64,000 nt of DNA from Pseudomonas urmiensis (GCF_014268815.2 NZ_JABWRE020000001.1:873001-937000), one strand, 5' to 3'; shown: positions 1-9,900, counted from the first letter of the stretch. Notes: a model not told the origin generated them from the sequence alone. Numbers and translations: made by a program.

Positions 1-1101
1 TTCTTCGTTCTTTCCGACAACGGCTCGCGGGTGTATACCCGTGCTGGCGCCTTCCAGACCAATAAGGACAACTTCGTGGTCACCTCGGACGGCCTGCGCC
101 TGCAAGGCTACGCCGCCGACTCGAGCGGCAAGATCCAGAAGGGCGTGTTGAGCGACCTGAAGATCGACACCTCGGCGCTGGCGCCGAAGTCCACTACCCT
201 GATCGACCAAGGCATCAACCTCAACTCCTCGGCTGATTCCATTCCGCTGATGGTCGATGACGGCAACAACTCCACGCCGCCGGTGCTGGTGCCCAACAAG
301 GTCTTCGACCCGTCGGATGAAACCACCTATACCAAGTCGTTCCCGACCAAGGTCTACGACAGCCAGGGTAACGAGCACACGATGGAGCAGTTCTATCGTA
401 AGACCGGTACCAACGAGTGGACCATGTACACCCTGGTCGATGGGCGCAACCCGTTCGACCCAAGCAGTGAGGTCCCGCTGACTGGCACCATCAGCTTCAA
501 CAGCGACGGTTCGGTAAGCTCCATGAGCGCAGATAACACCGGTCACCCAGCTGGCGCCTCGTTCAGCGTTACCAACAATGTCTTCACCATGACTGGCTGG
601 GTGCCAGCGGCCAAAGATGCCTCGGGTAACTGGGCGGCCAATGGTGCTGAAGGCAATGCCGCAGGCATGCGTCTGTCGATGAACAGCACCACCTCCTACA
701 ACACTGAGACTGCGCGTATGTCGCAATCCCAGGATGGTTATGCCACCGGTATCCTGTCGAGCTTGAGCATCGACTCCACGGGTGTGATGTTCGCAAGCTT
801 CAGCAACCAGCAATCTCGCGCCATTGGCCAGGTAGCGATTGCCAGTTTCGCCAACGAGCAGGGTCTGCAGCAGGTTGGTGGTACGCGCTGGACCGAGACC
901 TTCTCCTCGGGTATCCCGGGCATCGATGCGCCGAAGACCGGCACCTTGGGTAGCGTTGAATCCAACTCGCTGGAAGCCTCCAACGTCAACCTGACCCAAG
1001 AGCTGGTCGAGCTGATCAAGGCGCAGAGCAACTACCAGGCCAACGCCAAGACCATCTCCACTGAAAGCACCATCATGCAGACCATCATTCAGATGACCTG
1101 A
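1..1101 (+). CDS. flgE: Flagellar hook protein FlgE, C-terminal part (5' end outside window)
   Basis: The reading frame is open from base 1 and ends at a TGA at 1099-1101, so about 366 residues of the C-terminal part are present. FlgE polymerises into the extracellular hook that joins rod to filament. Diagnostic features are the YTRAGAF stretch near the start, typical of FlgE/F/G proteins, and the C-terminal NLTQELVELIKAQSNYQANA helix that packs in the D0 core. The middle, with many Ser, Thr, Asn and Gly, is the variable surface domain. The true start lies upstream of the window. It is followed by a small secreted protein gene and then a terminator, so flgF is a separate transcription unit. 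Confidence 0.97.
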   Translation, partial: FFVLSDNGSRVYTRAGAFQTNKDNFVVTSDGLRLQGYAADSSGKIQKGVLSDLKIDTSALAPKSTTLIDQGINLNSSADSIPLMVDDGNNSTPPVLVPNKVFDPSDETTYTKSFPTKVYDSQGNEHTMEQFYRKTGTNEWTMYTLVDGRNPFDPSSEVPLTGTISFNSDGSVSSMSADNTGHPAGASFSVTNNVFTMTGWVPAAKDASGNWAANGAEGNAAGMRLSMNSTTSYNTETARMSQSQDGYATGILSSLSIDSTGVMFASFSNQQSRAIGQVAIASFANEQGLQQVGGTRWTETFSSGIPGIDAPKTGTLGSVESNSLEASNVNLTQELVELIKAQSNYQANAKTISTESTIMQTIIQMT

Positions 1102-1162
1102 TGGTTGTCTTGGGGGTTGGGGTTGCTGTGCAGCCCCACTTCCCCAGCGTACGGAATAGTCC

Positions 1163-1348
1163 ATGAAAAAACTGATCATCACCTGCGCCGCCGCCTTCTT
1201 CCTGCTCCAGGCCCAGGCGGCCACTGCGCCCTGGTGGCGCTGGGAAAGCCAGGTCGATGGTCGTTTGGTCTGCTCCCAATGGTCGCCAGGGGAGGGGTGG
1301 AAGAAATTTGCCGGCCCGTTCAACAACGGCGGTTGCCGCGACATGTAA
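1163..1348 (+). CDS. Small secreted hypothetical protein (61 aa) between flgE and flgF
   Basis: A 61-residue protein with a clear signal peptide: MKK start, a hydrophobic core ITCAAAFFLL and an AQA cleavage site at about residue 19. The mature part is only about 42 residues, rich in Trp (four) with two Cys (VCSQW and GGCRDM) that could form a disulfide. I do not recognise the family. It starts 61 bases after flgE and ends about 65 bases before a strong terminator, so it probably rides on the flgE transcript. The ribosome site is weak (GGAAT). The signal peptide, absence of frame breaks and fixed place among hook genes favour a real gene; periplasmic or exported location is inferred. Confidence 0.7.
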   Translation: MKKLIITCAAAFFLLQAQAATAPWWRWESQVDGRLVCSQWSPGEGWKKFAGPFNNGGCRDM

Positions 1349-1413
1349 TCGGTTTGCCGTCATCGGCAAGCAGGCGCCGGATATCCGGCGTCGACCTTTC
1401 CCTGATGTACCGC

Positions 1414-1438
1414 AAAGGCCCGTATTTACGGGCTTTTT
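1414..1438 (+). terminator. Intrinsic terminator after the flgE unit
   Basis: Hairpin with GCCCGT / ACGGGC arms, loop ATTT, flanking A and T tracts extending the stem, and a T run. It separates the flgE transcript from the flgF promoter immediately downstream. Confidence 0.85.
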
Positions 1439-1454
1439 AATGCTTTTGAAAAGT

Positions 1455-1470
1455 TGGTTCGGAACTTGCT
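1455..1470 (+). promoter_or_regulatory. RpoN (sigma-54) promoter of the flgFGHIJKL operon
   Basis: TGGTTCGGAACTTGCT has GG at 1456-1457, exactly ten bases, then GC at 1468-1469 within TTGC, which is the -24/-12 signature. It sits just after the terminator and 60 bases upstream of flgF. FleQ/RpoN control of this operon is established in P. aeruginosa. Confidence 0.8.
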
Positions 1471-1529
1471 TTATTGCCTGTACAGCAACGGCGAGCGGCA
1501 AGTAATCGCCAGTGCAGCGGAGGATGACT

Positions 1530-2270
1530 GTGGACAAGATGCTTTACGTGGCCATGACCGGCGCCAGCCAGAACGCGCTGGCGCAGAAGGCCCATGCCAA
1601 CAACCTGGCGAACATTTCCACCAACGGCTTCCAGCGTGACCTGGAGCAGGCGCGTTCGATGCCGGTGTTCGGTGACAGCTTTCCGGCGCGCGCCTTTGCC
1701 ATGAGCGAGCGTCCAGCCACTGATTTCAGTGCTGGTGCCATGGTCGAAACCGGCCGTGAGTTGGATGTCGCTGTCAGCGGTGACGGATTTATCGCGGTCC
1801 AGGCGCCAGATGGCAGCGAAGCTTATGTGCGCACTGGCAGCCTGAACATCGACGCACTTGGCGTGCTGCGTGCCGGCAACGGCATGCCGGTAATCGGCAA
1901 CGGCGGCCCGATCGCCATTCCGCCAGAGCAGAAAGTTGAGGTCGGCGAAGACGGCACCATCAGTGTCCGTGCCATGGGTGAAGACCCGCGGGTGATGGCC
2001 GAGGTCGACCGGATCAAACTGGTCAATCCGGACACCAAGGGCCTGACCAAGGGTCTGGACGGAATGATCCACACCACCAATGGCCAGCCAGCCGATGTCG
2101 ACAACAACGTCAAGGTTGTGTCGGGCTTCCTGGAGTCGAGCAACGTCAACGCCGTCGAGGAAATGACCTCGGTGCTGGCGCTGTCCCGTCAGTTCGAGCT
2201 GCACGTCAAGATGATGAACACGGCCAAGGAAGGCGATGAAGCCATGGCGCGTGTTTTGCAAATCGGCTAA
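1530..2270 (+). CDS. flgF: Flagellar proximal rod protein FlgF
   Basis: FlgF is one of the proximal rod subunits of the basal body, exported through the flagellar type III gate. The 246-residue product begins MDKMLYVAMTGASQNA, has the NNLANISTNGF motif shared by all rod/hook proteins at about residue 30, and ends in the D0 helix VNAVEEMTSVLALSRQFELH. I chose GTG at 1530 because CGGAGG (1518-1523) lies six bases upstream; an in-frame ATG at 1524 would abut that ribosome site. First gene of the flgF-L operon, driven by the sigma-54 element upstream. Confidence 0.95.
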   Translation: MDKMLYVAMTGASQNALAQKAHANNLANISTNGFQRDLEQARSMPVFGDSFPARAFAMSERPATDFSAGAMVETGRELDVAVSGDGFIAVQAPDGSEAYVRTGSLNIDALGVLRAGNGMPVIGNGGPIAIPPEQKVEVGEDGTISVRAMGEDPRVMAEVDRIKLVNPDTKGLTKGLDGMIHTTNGQPADVDNNVKVVSGFLESSNVNAVEEMTSVLALSRQFELHVKMMNTAKEGDEAMARVLQIG

Positions 2271-2318
2271 CCACATTTGAACGGGTGCCGTAAAACAGGC
2301 GCACGAGGAGAACACTAA

Positions 2319-3104
2319 ATGCTTCCGGCTCTTTGGGTCGCTAAAACCGGCCTGTCCGCCCAGGACACCAACCTCACGGTCATCTCCAACAACCTGGCCA
2401 ACGTCTCGACCACCGGCTTCAAACGTGATCGCGCCGAGTTCCAGGACCTGCTGTACCAGACCAAGCGCCAGCCAGGTGCCCAGTCGACCCAGGACAGCGA
2501 GCTGCCGTCGGGTCTGCAGGTCGGTACCGGTGTGCGCATCGTCGGCACCCAGAAGAACTTCCAGACCGGCAGCCTGCAGACCACCGAGAACCCGCTGGAC
2601 ATGGCAGTCAACGGTCGCGGTTTCTTCCAGATCCTGCAGCCGGATGGCACGGTTTCGTACACCCGTGACGGTACCTTCCACCTGAACTCCGACGGCCAGA
2701 TCGTCAACGCCGATGGCTTCGCCCTGGAGCCTGCGATTGTCGTGCCCAACGATGCCCAGACCTTCACCGTCGGCCAGGACGGCACTGTGTCGATCACCAC
2801 CGCCGGCAACCCGGCCGCGCAGATCATCGGCAACCTGCAGACCGCCGACTTCATCAACCCGGCCGGCTTGCAGGCGATTGGTAACAACCTGTTCCTGGAG
2901 ACCGCCGCCAGTGGCGCGCCGCAGGTCGGTACCCCAGGCCTGAACGGCTTCGGCACCACCCTGCAGCAGACCCTGGAGAACTCCAACGTCAGCACCGTGG
3001 AAGAGCTGGTCAACATGATCACCACCCAGCGTGCCTACGAGATGAACTCCAAGGTCATTTCCACCGCTGATCAGATGCTGTCGTTCGTTACCCAGCAGCT
3101 CTAA
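2319..3104 (+). CDS. flgG: Flagellar distal rod protein FlgG
   Basis: FlgG (261 aa) forms the distal rod, the drive shaft passing through the P and L rings. The N-terminus has the rod signature [20 protein letters not shown] with STTGFKRD following, the central part holds the family GRGFFQI and YTRDG elements, and the C-terminus carries the conserved [20 protein letters not shown] helix. Length is typical. A good AGGAG site (CGAGGAG) lies seven or so bases upstream of ATG 2319. It follows flgF by 48 bases in the same operon. Confidence 0.97.
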   Translation: MLPALWVAKTGLSAQDTNLTVISNNLANVSTTGFKRDRAEFQDLLYQTKRQPGAQSTQDSELPSGLQVGTGVRIVGTQKNFQTGSLQTTENPLDMAVNGRGFFQILQPDGTVSYTRDGTFHLNSDGQIVNADGFALEPAIVVPNDAQTFTVGQDGTVSITTAGNPAAQIIGNLQTADFINPAGLQAIGNNLFLETAASGAPQVGTPGLNGFGTTLQQTLENSNVSTVEELVNMITTQRAYEMNSKVISTADQMLSFVTQQL

Positions 3105-3151
3105 CCCTAAGGTCGCTGTCGCAGCGTCTGTTCCACCGTGAGGTAAGCGTC

Positions 3152-3847
3152 ATGAATCGTCTGTTGTCCGTATTCGCCCTGGGGGGGGCGGTGTTGTTGG
3201 CCGGTTGCGTCGCGCCGACGCCCAAGCCCAACGACCCGTACTACGCGCCGGTATTGCCGCGCACCCCGTTGCCGGCGTCGGCCAACAACGGTTCGATCTA
3301 CCAGGCTGGTTTCGAGCAGAACCTGTACAGCGACCGTAAGGCGTTCCGGGTCGGTGACATCATCACCATCACCCTCAATGAGCGCACCTCGGCGAGCAAG
3401 AGCGCCAACTCGCAGATCGACAAGGACAGCACCGCCAATCTCGGGCTGACCTCGTTGTTCGGCGCCGTGCCCAACACCAACAATCCGTTCGGCAGCGGCG
3501 ACCTGTCGCTCGAAGCCGGCTACAGCGGCAGCCGTGCGACCAAGGGTGACAGCAAGGCAGCCCAGGGCAATACCCTGACCGGCTCCATCACTGTGACCGT
3601 GGCCGAAGTGCTGCCCAACGGTATCGTCGCGGTGCGCGGTGAGAAGTGGATGACGCTCAATACCGGTGACGAGCTGGTGCGTATCGCAGGGTTGGTGCGC
3701 GCCGATGACATTGCCACTGACAACACCGTGCCCTCGACCCGTGTCGCCGATGCGCGCATCACCTACTCGGGGACGGGTTCGTTTGCCGACGCCAGCCAGC
3801 CCGGGTGGTTGGATCGCTTCTTCATCAGCCCGCTTTGGCCTTTCTGA
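3152..3847 (+). CDS. flgH: Flagellar L-ring lipoprotein FlgH
   Basis: FlgH (231 aa) assembles the outer-membrane L ring around the rod. The N-terminus is a lipoprotein signal, with lipobox LLAGC and the lipidated Cys at residue 19, followed by [15 protein letters not shown]. The family core [20 protein letters not shown] and the C-terminal GLVRADDI and [10 protein letters not shown] segments are present. The stop at 3845-3847 is only 12 bases before the preferred flgI start, so the two ring genes are tightly coupled. Confidence 0.97.
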   Translation: MNRLLSVFALGGAVLLAGCVAPTPKPNDPYYAPVLPRTPLPASANNGSIYQAGFEQNLYSDRKAFRVGDIITITLNERTSASKSANSQIDKDSTANLGLTSLFGAVPNTNNPFGSGDLSLEAGYSGSRATKGDSKAAQGNTLTGSITVTVAEVLPNGIVAVRGEKWMTLNTGDELVRIAGLVRADDIATDNTVPSTRVADARITYSGTGSFADASQPGWLDRFFISPLWPF

Positions 3848-3859
3848 GTGCGGATGCCC

Positions 3860-4969
3860 ATGTTCAACTTCAGGCAGCTGATTGCCGCAACCGTTCTTTT
3901 GTCCGCAGCGTTCGGCGCTCATGCCGAGCGCCTGAAGGACATCGCCAGCATTTCTGGCGTACGTACCAACCAGCTGATTGGCTATGGCCTGGTGGTGGGC
4001 TTGAACGGCACCGGTGACCAGACCACGCAAACCCCGTTCACCCTGCAGACGTTCAACAACATGCTCTCGCAGTTCGGCATCAAGGTGCCGGCGGGCTCCG
4101 GTAACGTGCAGCTCAAGAACGTCGCCGCGGTGTCGGTGCATGCCGACCTGCCAGCGTTTGCCAAGCCGGGCCAGGTGGTGGATATCACCGTCTCCTCGAT
4201 TGGTAACTCCAAGAGCTTGCGCGGTGGCAGCCTGTTGATGACCCCGCTCAAGGGGATCGACGGCAACGTCTACGCCATCGCCCAGGGCAACCTGGTGGTC
4301 GGCGGCTTTGACGCCGAAGGCCGCGACGGCTCGAAGATTACCGTCAACGTACCGTCGGCCGGTCGGATTCCAGGTGGCGCCAGTGTCGAGCGTGCAGTGC
4401 CGAGCGGTTTCAACCAGGGCAATAGCCTGACCTTGAACCTCAATCGCCCTGACTTCACCACCGCCAAGCGCATCGTCGACAAGGTCAATGATTTGCTCGG
4501 CCCAGGCGTCGCCCAGGCGGTCGATGGTGGTTCGGTGCGCGTGACTGCGCCGATGGATCCAAGCCAGCGGGTCGATTACCTGTCGATCCTGGAGAACCTT
4601 GAGATCGATCCGGGCCAGGCGGTGGCCAAGGTCATCATCAACTCGCGCACCGGCACCATCGTTATCGGTCAGAACGTCAAGGTTTCGCCAGCGGCGGTCA
4701 CTCACGGCAGCCTGACTGTAACCATTACCGAAGATCCGATCGTCAGTCAGCCAGGGCCATTCTCCAATGGCCAGACTGCCGTGGTGCCGCGTTCGCGGGT
4801 CAACGCCGAGCAAGAAGCCAAGCCGATGTTCAAGTTCGGCCCCGGCACCACGCTGGATGAAATCGTCCGCGCGGTGAACCAGGTCGGCGCGGCACCCAGC
4901 GACTTGATGGCGATCCTTGAAGCGCTCAAGCAGGCTGGCGCGTTGCAAGCTGACCTGATCGTGATCTGA
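3860..4969 (+). CDS. flgI: Flagellar P-ring protein FlgI
   Basis: FlgI (369 aa from this start) forms the periplasmic P ring in the peptidoglycan layer. It has a Sec signal peptide ([16 protein letters not shown]) and then the mature start [20 protein letters not shown] that is highly conserved in the family, followed by [13 protein letters not shown]. The frame also allows GTG 3848 and ATG 3854. ATG 3860 is chosen because it gives the usual length and puts the signal peptide at the very N-terminus. It precedes flgJ by nine bases. Confidence 0.95.
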   Translation: MFNFRQLIAATVLLSAAFGAHAERLKDIASISGVRTNQLIGYGLVVGLNGTGDQTTQTPFTLQTFNNMLSQFGIKVPAGSGNVQLKNVAAVSVHADLPAFAKPGQVVDITVSSIGNSKSLRGGSLLMTPLKGIDGNVYAIAQGNLVVGGFDAEGRDGSKITVNVPSAGRIPGGASVERAVPSGFNQGNSLTLNLNRPDFTTAKRIVDKVNDLLGPGVAQAVDGGSVRVTAPMDPSQRVDYLSILENLEIDPGQAVAKVIINSRTGTIVIGQNVKVSPAAVTHGSLTVTITEDPIVSQPGPFSNGQTAVVPRSRVNAEQEAKPMFKFGPGTTLDEIVRAVNQVGAAPSDLMAILEALKQAGALQADLIVI

Positions 4970-4978
4970 GGACCGAGC

Positions 4979-6175
4979 ATGAACTCCAAGAGCCTGGTTT
5001 CCAGCCCAGCCGACAGCGGTGCCTACACCGACCTCAATCGCCTGACGTCACTCAAGCACGGAGATCGCGACAGCGAGGCCAACGTGCGCAAGGTGGCTCA
5101 GGAGTTCGAGTCGCTGTTCATCAGCGAGATGCTTAAAGCCTCGCGCAAGGCCACCGATGTGCTGGCCGAAGACAACCCGATGAACACCGAGACGGTCAAG
5201 CAGTACCGCGACATGTACGACCAGCAGTTGGCGGTGAGCATGTCCCGCGAAGGTGGCGGTATTGGTTTGCAGGACGTGCTGGTGCGCCAGCTGTCCAAGC
5301 AGAAGAGCCCAGTGGCCAGTACCAGCCCGTTCCCTCGTGGCGAGGGCGCTGGCCCGGCCTTGTGGGGCAATAGGGTTGCCGAGCCGGTCCATGCAAGCTC
5401 CGGCAGCGCTGCGCGCAACGATGTGGCGGCGCTCAATTCGCGGCGCCTGTCGTTGCCGGGCAAGCTTACCGATCGGTTGCTGGCAGGTATCGTGCCGTCG
5501 GCGGGCAACCCTGCGGTTGCAACCAATACAGCGGCGATTCCTGCCCGCGATGGGCAGTTGGTCAATGGTGTGGTCAAGGGCGACTGGGAGCCGGCGCAAG
5601 CCTTCGCTGCTGCCGATGGCGGCACGCGCATCCTCGGGCGGGCCATGGCCCAGCCACCGCTGGCGCCGAAGAAAGCCTTTGGCAACAGCGACGAGTTCGT
5701 CGCCACCATGTTGCCGATGGCCGAGCAAGCCGCCAAGCGAATCGGCATCGATCCGCGCTACCTGGTGGCCCAGGCGGCGCTGGAAACCGGTTGGGGCAAG
5801 TCGGTCATGCGCAACACCGATGGCAGCAGTAGCCACAACCTGTTTGGCATCAAGGCCACCGGTAGTTGGCAGGGCGGTGAGGCGCGGGCGATCACCAGCG
5901 AGTTCCGCGACGGCCAGTTCGTCAAGGAGACCGCAGCGTTCCGTTCCTACGACTCCTACCAGGACAGCTTCCACGACCTGGTTAGCCTGCTGCAGAACAA
6001 TTCGCGCTATCAAGATGCGGTGAAGTCAGCCGATAACCCAGAACAGTTCGTGCGAGAACTGCAAAAGGCCGGGTACGCCACCGACCCGAACTACGCCAGC
6101 AAGATCTCGCAAATCGCAAGACAGATGAAGTCGTACGAGAGCTACGCAATGCTCGGTACCACAACGCAACTTTAA
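4979..6175 (+). CDS. flgJ: FlgJ, rod assembly protein with peptidoglycan hydrolase domain
   Basis: FlgJ (398 aa) is a two-domain protein. The N-terminal rod-capping/scaffold domain (about 1-110) has VAQEFESLFISEMLKASRKA and YRDMYDQQLAVSMS. The C-terminal glucosaminidase domain (about 240-395) has the family pattern AAKRIGIDPRYLVAQAALET, SHNLFGIKA and FRSYDSYQDSFHDLVSLL. The Glu in QAALETGWG is the expected catalytic acid. A variable Ala/Pro/Arg-rich linker lies between. The enzyme opens the peptidoglycan so the rod can pass. Starts nine bases after flgI with a GGACCGAG ribosome site. Confidence 0.96.
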   Translation: MNSKSLVSSPADSGAYTDLNRLTSLKHGDRDSEANVRKVAQEFESLFISEMLKASRKATDVLAEDNPMNTETVKQYRDMYDQQLAVSMSREGGGIGLQDVLVRQLSKQKSPVASTSPFPRGEGAGPALWGNRVAEPVHASSGSAARNDVAALNSRRLSLPGKLTDRLLAGIVPSAGNPAVATNTAAIPARDGQLVNGVVKGDWEPAQAFAAADGGTRILGRAMAQPPLAPKKAFGNSDEFVATMLPMAEQAAKRIGIDPRYLVAQAALETGWGKSVMRNTDGSSSHNLFGIKATGSWQGGEARAITSEFRDGQFVKETAAFRSYDSYQDSFHDLVSLLQNNSRYQDAVKSADNPEQFVRELQKAGYATDPNYASKISQIARQMKSYESYAMLGTTTQL

Positions 6176-6187
6176 GGGTAGGGATCC

Positions 6188-8221
6188 ATGGCGAGTTTGA
6201 TCAATATTGGCATGTCCGGGCTGGGAGCTGCCCAGTCCGGGATGTATACCCTGGGTAACAACATCGCCAACGCCGATGTCGAGAGCTACTCGCGCCAGCA
6301 AAACGTGCAGAAGACCAAGGGCGGCCAGCAGACCGGCCAGGTCTTCATCGGTACCGGGACAACCCTGGCCGACGTGCGCCGGGTGTACAACGCCTACCTG
6401 GAAAACCAGCTGCGTACCACCACTTCGCTGTCCAGCGACGCCACTTCCTACCTGAACCAGATCACGCCGCTCGATACCGCCCTGTCGAGCGCTGACACCG
6501 GTATTACCGCCGCCCTGCAGAGCTTCTTCAGCGCCATGCAGGATGCCTCGGCGAAGCCGACCGAAGATGCGTCGCGCCAGTTGCTGCTGACCAGTGCCCA
6601 GACCCTGGCCAAGCGCTTCAACACCCTGTCGTCGCAGCTCAACCAGCAGAACAGCAACCTCAACAGCAACATGGCCTCGCTCGCCACTCAGGTGAACAAC
6701 CTGACCAAGACCATTGCCGATCTCAACGAGCAGATCTCCAAGGTCGGCGCCATTACCGGTCAGCCCAATGACTTGCTCGACCAGCGTGACGGCGCAGTGC
6801 GTGAGTTGACCGCACTGATCGGTGCCGATGTCGTCGAGCAGAAAAACGGCAACTACGACATCTACCTGAAGAACGGTCAGGCACTGGTGCTGGGCAGTAC
6901 CACCCAGACCATCGGCGTTGAGCCAAGCGCGACCGATCCGACCCGCATGAGCCTGATCCTCAATCGCGGCTCGACCAAGATGGACATCACCAACAGCACC
7001 ACCGGTGGCGAGCTGGGCGGGCTGATTCGCTACCGCAAGGAAACCCTCGACCCTGCGCTCAACGAGCTCGGCCGGGTGGCCTTGGTCGTCGCCGATGCGA
7101 TCAACAGCCAGCTGGCCCAGGGCATCGACAAGAACGGCAACTTTGGCGCCAGCCTGTTCGGTGACATCAACAGCCTCAAGGCCATCAGCGAGCGCAGCGT
7201 GCCCAAGCTGGGCAACAGTACAGGCTCCGGCAACCTCGATGTGACCATCAAGGACACCGGCAAGCTGACCACCAACGACTACCAGGTCACCTTCACCAGC
7301 GCCACCGAATACACCGTGCGCCGCCTGCCGGACAACACCGAGATGGGCAGCTTCGACCTCACCACCACACCGCCACCGGTGATCGACGGCTTCACCCTGT
7401 CGCTCAATGGCGGCGGCTTGGCGGCCGGTGACAGCTTCAAGATCACCCCGACCCGCAATGCTGCAGCGAGCATCGAATCGGTGCTGACCGATCCCAAGCG
7501 CCTGGCCTTGGCCTCGCCGTTGACCGCCACCAGTGGCGCGGGCAACAAAGGTACCGGGGTGATCACCCAGCCGACCCTGACCACTGAACTGGACATCTAC
7601 GATTCGGCCCAGCTCAGCGCCATGCAGAATGGCTTGAAGTACTCGACGCCGGTCAAGCTGGTGTTCGGTGACGACGCCAGCTCGCCGCAGTCGTACACAA
7701 TGTTCGACGCCCAGGGTAACTCCATCGGCAGTGGCACCATCATCCCAGGCCAGGAAAACAAGCTGCAGCTGTCGGTGCCGATGCGCGACGCCAGCGGCAA
7801 CGCGACGGGCGAAAGCTTCAGCTTCGAGATGAGCGTCTCCGGTGCGCCTAAGAATGGCGATAACTACACCGTATCGCTGACCGGCGCAGGTTCTGCCGAC
7901 AACCGCAACGCCCAGTCGGTGATCGACCTGCAGACCAAGTCGACCGTCGATGTCGGGGACAACGGCAAAGGCATCAGCTTCACCGATGCCTACGCCAAGC
8001 TTGTGTCCAACGTCGGTGGCAAGGCCGGTCAGGCGAAGATGGACAGTGATGCCACGACCGCGCTGCACACCTCTGCATTGGACAGCCGCAACTCGTTGTC
8101 GGGCGTCTCGATCGACGAAGAAACCGGCAACCTGATCAAGTTCCAGCAGTACTACACCGCGTCGTCGCAGATCATCAAGGCGGCCCAGGAAACCTTCGCC
8201 ACCTTGATCAACAGCCTTTAA
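6188..8221 (+). CDS. flgK: Flagellar hook-associated protein 1, FlgK
   Basis: FlgK (677 aa) is the first hook-filament junction protein. It begins MASLINIGMSGLGAAQSGMY and has NNIANADVESYSRQQNVQ, the rod/hook-type N-terminal core. Coiled-coil N-terminal helices cover about residues 85-200, including a long QLNQQNSNLNSNMASLATQV heptad-like stretch. The C-terminus ends with the SGVSIDEETGNLIKFQQYYT core helix and ATLINSL. The size matches Pseudomonas FlgK, which carries a large central domain. Its stop shares the last A with the AGGAG of flgL. Confidence 0.96.
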   Translation: MASLINIGMSGLGAAQSGMYTLGNNIANADVESYSRQQNVQKTKGGQQTGQVFIGTGTTLADVRRVYNAYLENQLRTTTSLSSDATSYLNQITPLDTALSSADTGITAALQSFFSAMQDASAKPTEDASRQLLLTSAQTLAKRFNTLSSQLNQQNSNLNSNMASLATQVNNLTKTIADLNEQISKVGAITGQPNDLLDQRDGAVRELTALIGADVVEQKNGNYDIYLKNGQALVLGSTTQTIGVEPSATDPTRMSLILNRGSTKMDITNSTTGGELGGLIRYRKETLDPALNELGRVALVVADAINSQLAQGIDKNGNFGASLFGDINSLKAISERSVPKLGNSTGSGNLDVTIKDTGKLTTNDYQVTFTSATEYTVRRLPDNTEMGSFDLTTTPPPVIDGFTLSLNGGGLAAGDSFKITPTRNAAASIESVLTDPKRLALASPLTATSGAGNKGTGVITQPTLTTELDIYDSAQLSAMQNGLKYSTPVKLVFGDDASSPQSYTMFDAQGNSIGSGTIIPGQENKLQLSVPMRDASGNATGESFSFEMSVSGAPKNGDNYTVSLTGAGSADNRNAQSVIDLQTKSTVDVGDNGKGISFTDAYAKLVSNVGGKAGQAKMDSDATTALHTSALDSRNSLSGVSIDEETGNLIKFQQYYTASSQIIKAAQETFATLINSL

Positions 8222-8234
8222 GGAGCCGTAGACC

Positions 8235-9833
8235 GTGCGCATTTCCACTTCGCAGTTCTACAACACCAACAGCGCCAACTATCAGCGCAATTTCGCCAAC
8301 ACGGTGAAGACCCAGCAGGAAGCCAGCGACGGCATCCGCGTGCGCACTGCCGCAGACGATCCGGTTGGCGCTGCGCGCCTGCTGCAGCTTGAGCAGCAGC
8401 AGAACATGCTCAAGCAGTATTCGGGCAACATCACCAACGTGCGCAATGCGTTGGGCACGGCCGAAAGCACCTTGAGCTCGATCGGTACCATCCTGCAGCG
8501 GGTCAATGAACTGGCAGTGAGCTCTGGTAACGCAAGCTTCACCGATGCCGATCGCAAGGCCAATGCCGATGAGCTGTCTTCGCTGGAAGACCAACTGTTC
8601 TCGCTGATGAACAGCAAGGACGAAAACGGCAAGTACCTGTTCTCCGGCTCCAAGGGCGACACCCCACCCTACGTTCGCAATGCTGATGGCACCTACAGCT
8701 ACCAGGGCGATCAGAGCAGCCTGATGCTGCAGGTCGGCGACATGCTCAGCCTGGCCGCCAACGAGACCGGCTATGACGCTTTCGAGCAAGCGCTGAATAC
8801 CAGCCGCACTGAAACCCAACTGACCGTGCCAAGTACCGACGATGGCCGCATCAGCCTGTCCAACGGCCAGGTTTCAGGTAGCTCGACGTTCAATGATCGC
8901 TTCCGCAGTGGCGAGCCCTACAGCATCGAATTCACCAGCAGTACGCAGTTCAAGATCACCGACACCAACGGCAACGACGTCACCCTGGAAGCGACCCAGG
9001 GCGGCAAGTTCGACCCTAATGGCGAGAACACCTCGATCAATTTCCGTGGAGTCGACCTGCGTCTGGACATCACCTTCAAGCCCGGTGACGAGGTCGACTA
9101 CGATGCCGCCCTGGCGGGTCATACCTTCACTTTGGGGGCCAAGCCAGACTCCATCAGCGGCACCCGCAGCCCAGGCAACGGTGCTTCCGGCAGCCAGGTC
9201 ACCGGCGCCAGCATTACCGATGAGTCGCTGTACAAGGCCGCATTCCCAGGCGGTGGGGCGATCCTGAAGATTTCCGACAGCGATCCGACCAAGTTCGATT
9301 TGTATGCCGCCCCCTTGGATGCAAACAGTCGGCCGATCGGCAGTGGCACGCTGGCGGGTACCGGCACCGCCGCCGACCCATTCACCGCGACTGCGGCAGG
9401 CGTGACATTCGAGCTCTCCACAGCCCCGGATGCCGGCGACTCGTTCGCGATCAAGGCGGATACCCACCAGACCCAGAATGTCCTCGATACCATCGGCCAG
9501 CTGCGTACCGCGCTGATGACACCGATGGACAAGGATCCGGCGGCCCGGCAGAACTTCCTCGCCTCCCTGGACTCGGCCATCGGCAACATCGCCAGCGCTA
9601 CCAACCAGGTGTCCTCGTCGATCAGTGCCATTGGTGGTCGCGGCCAGGCGCTTGACGTCCAGGCCGAGACCAACGAAGCCTTGAGCACCGAGAATCTGAA
9701 GACGCAGAGCTCGATCCGCGAAAGCGATCCGGCCGAAGTAATGCTGCGCCTGCAAATGCAGACCAACATGCTCCAGGCCTCGTTGCAGGCCTACGCCAAG
9801 GTCGCAGGCCTGTCGCTGGTCAACTACATCTGA
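8235..9833 (+). CDS. flgL: Flagellar hook-associated protein 3, FlgL (long form)
   Basis: FlgL is the second junction protein, between FlgK and the filament. It starts at GTG 8235 (AGGAG at 8221-8225) with MRISTSQFYNTNSANYQ. The flagellin-like N-terminal core carries IRVRTAADDPVGAARLLQLE, and the C-terminus carries the SIRESDPAEVMLRLQMQTNM core helix and AGLSLVNYI. At 532 residues it is much longer than the enteric protein (about 317). The extra length lies in residues about 190-440, rich in Gly, Thr, Asp and Ser, presumably a surface-exposed domain. Last gene of the flgF-L run. Confidence 0.95.
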   Translation: MRISTSQFYNTNSANYQRNFANTVKTQQEASDGIRVRTAADDPVGAARLLQLEQQQNMLKQYSGNITNVRNALGTAESTLSSIGTILQRVNELAVSSGNASFTDADRKANADELSSLEDQLFSLMNSKDENGKYLFSGSKGDTPPYVRNADGTYSYQGDQSSLMLQVGDMLSLAANETGYDAFEQALNTSRTETQLTVPSTDDGRISLSNGQVSGSSTFNDRFRSGEPYSIEFTSSTQFKITDTNGNDVTLEATQGGKFDPNGENTSINFRGVDLRLDITFKPGDEVDYDAALAGHTFTLGAKPDSISGTRSPGNGASGSQVTGASITDESLYKAAFPGGGAILKISDSDPTKFDLYAAPLDANSRPIGSGTLAGTGTAADPFTATAAGVTFELSTAPDAGDSFAIKADTHQTQNVLDTIGQLRTALMTPMDKDPAARQNFLASLDSAIGNIASATNQVSSSISAIGGRGQALDVQAETNEALSTENLKTQSSIRESDPAEVMLRLQMQTNMLQASLQAYAKVAGLSLVNYI

Positions 9834-9876
9834 TCGAAACCTGGTAAGCGAGGGGCCTGCTCGCCGGGCCTTCCTC

Positions 9877-9900
9877 GCCGCCGCTGAATGGTTTGGCGGC
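9877..9900 (+). other. Inverted repeat in the flgL - glycosyltransferase gap
   Basis: GCCGCC at 9877-9882 pairs with GGCGGC at 9895-9900, with no T run. The 178-base gap has no convincing promoter, so read-through from flgL may supply the first glycosyltransferase gene. The hairpin could attenuate it; that is inference. Confidence 0.35.
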
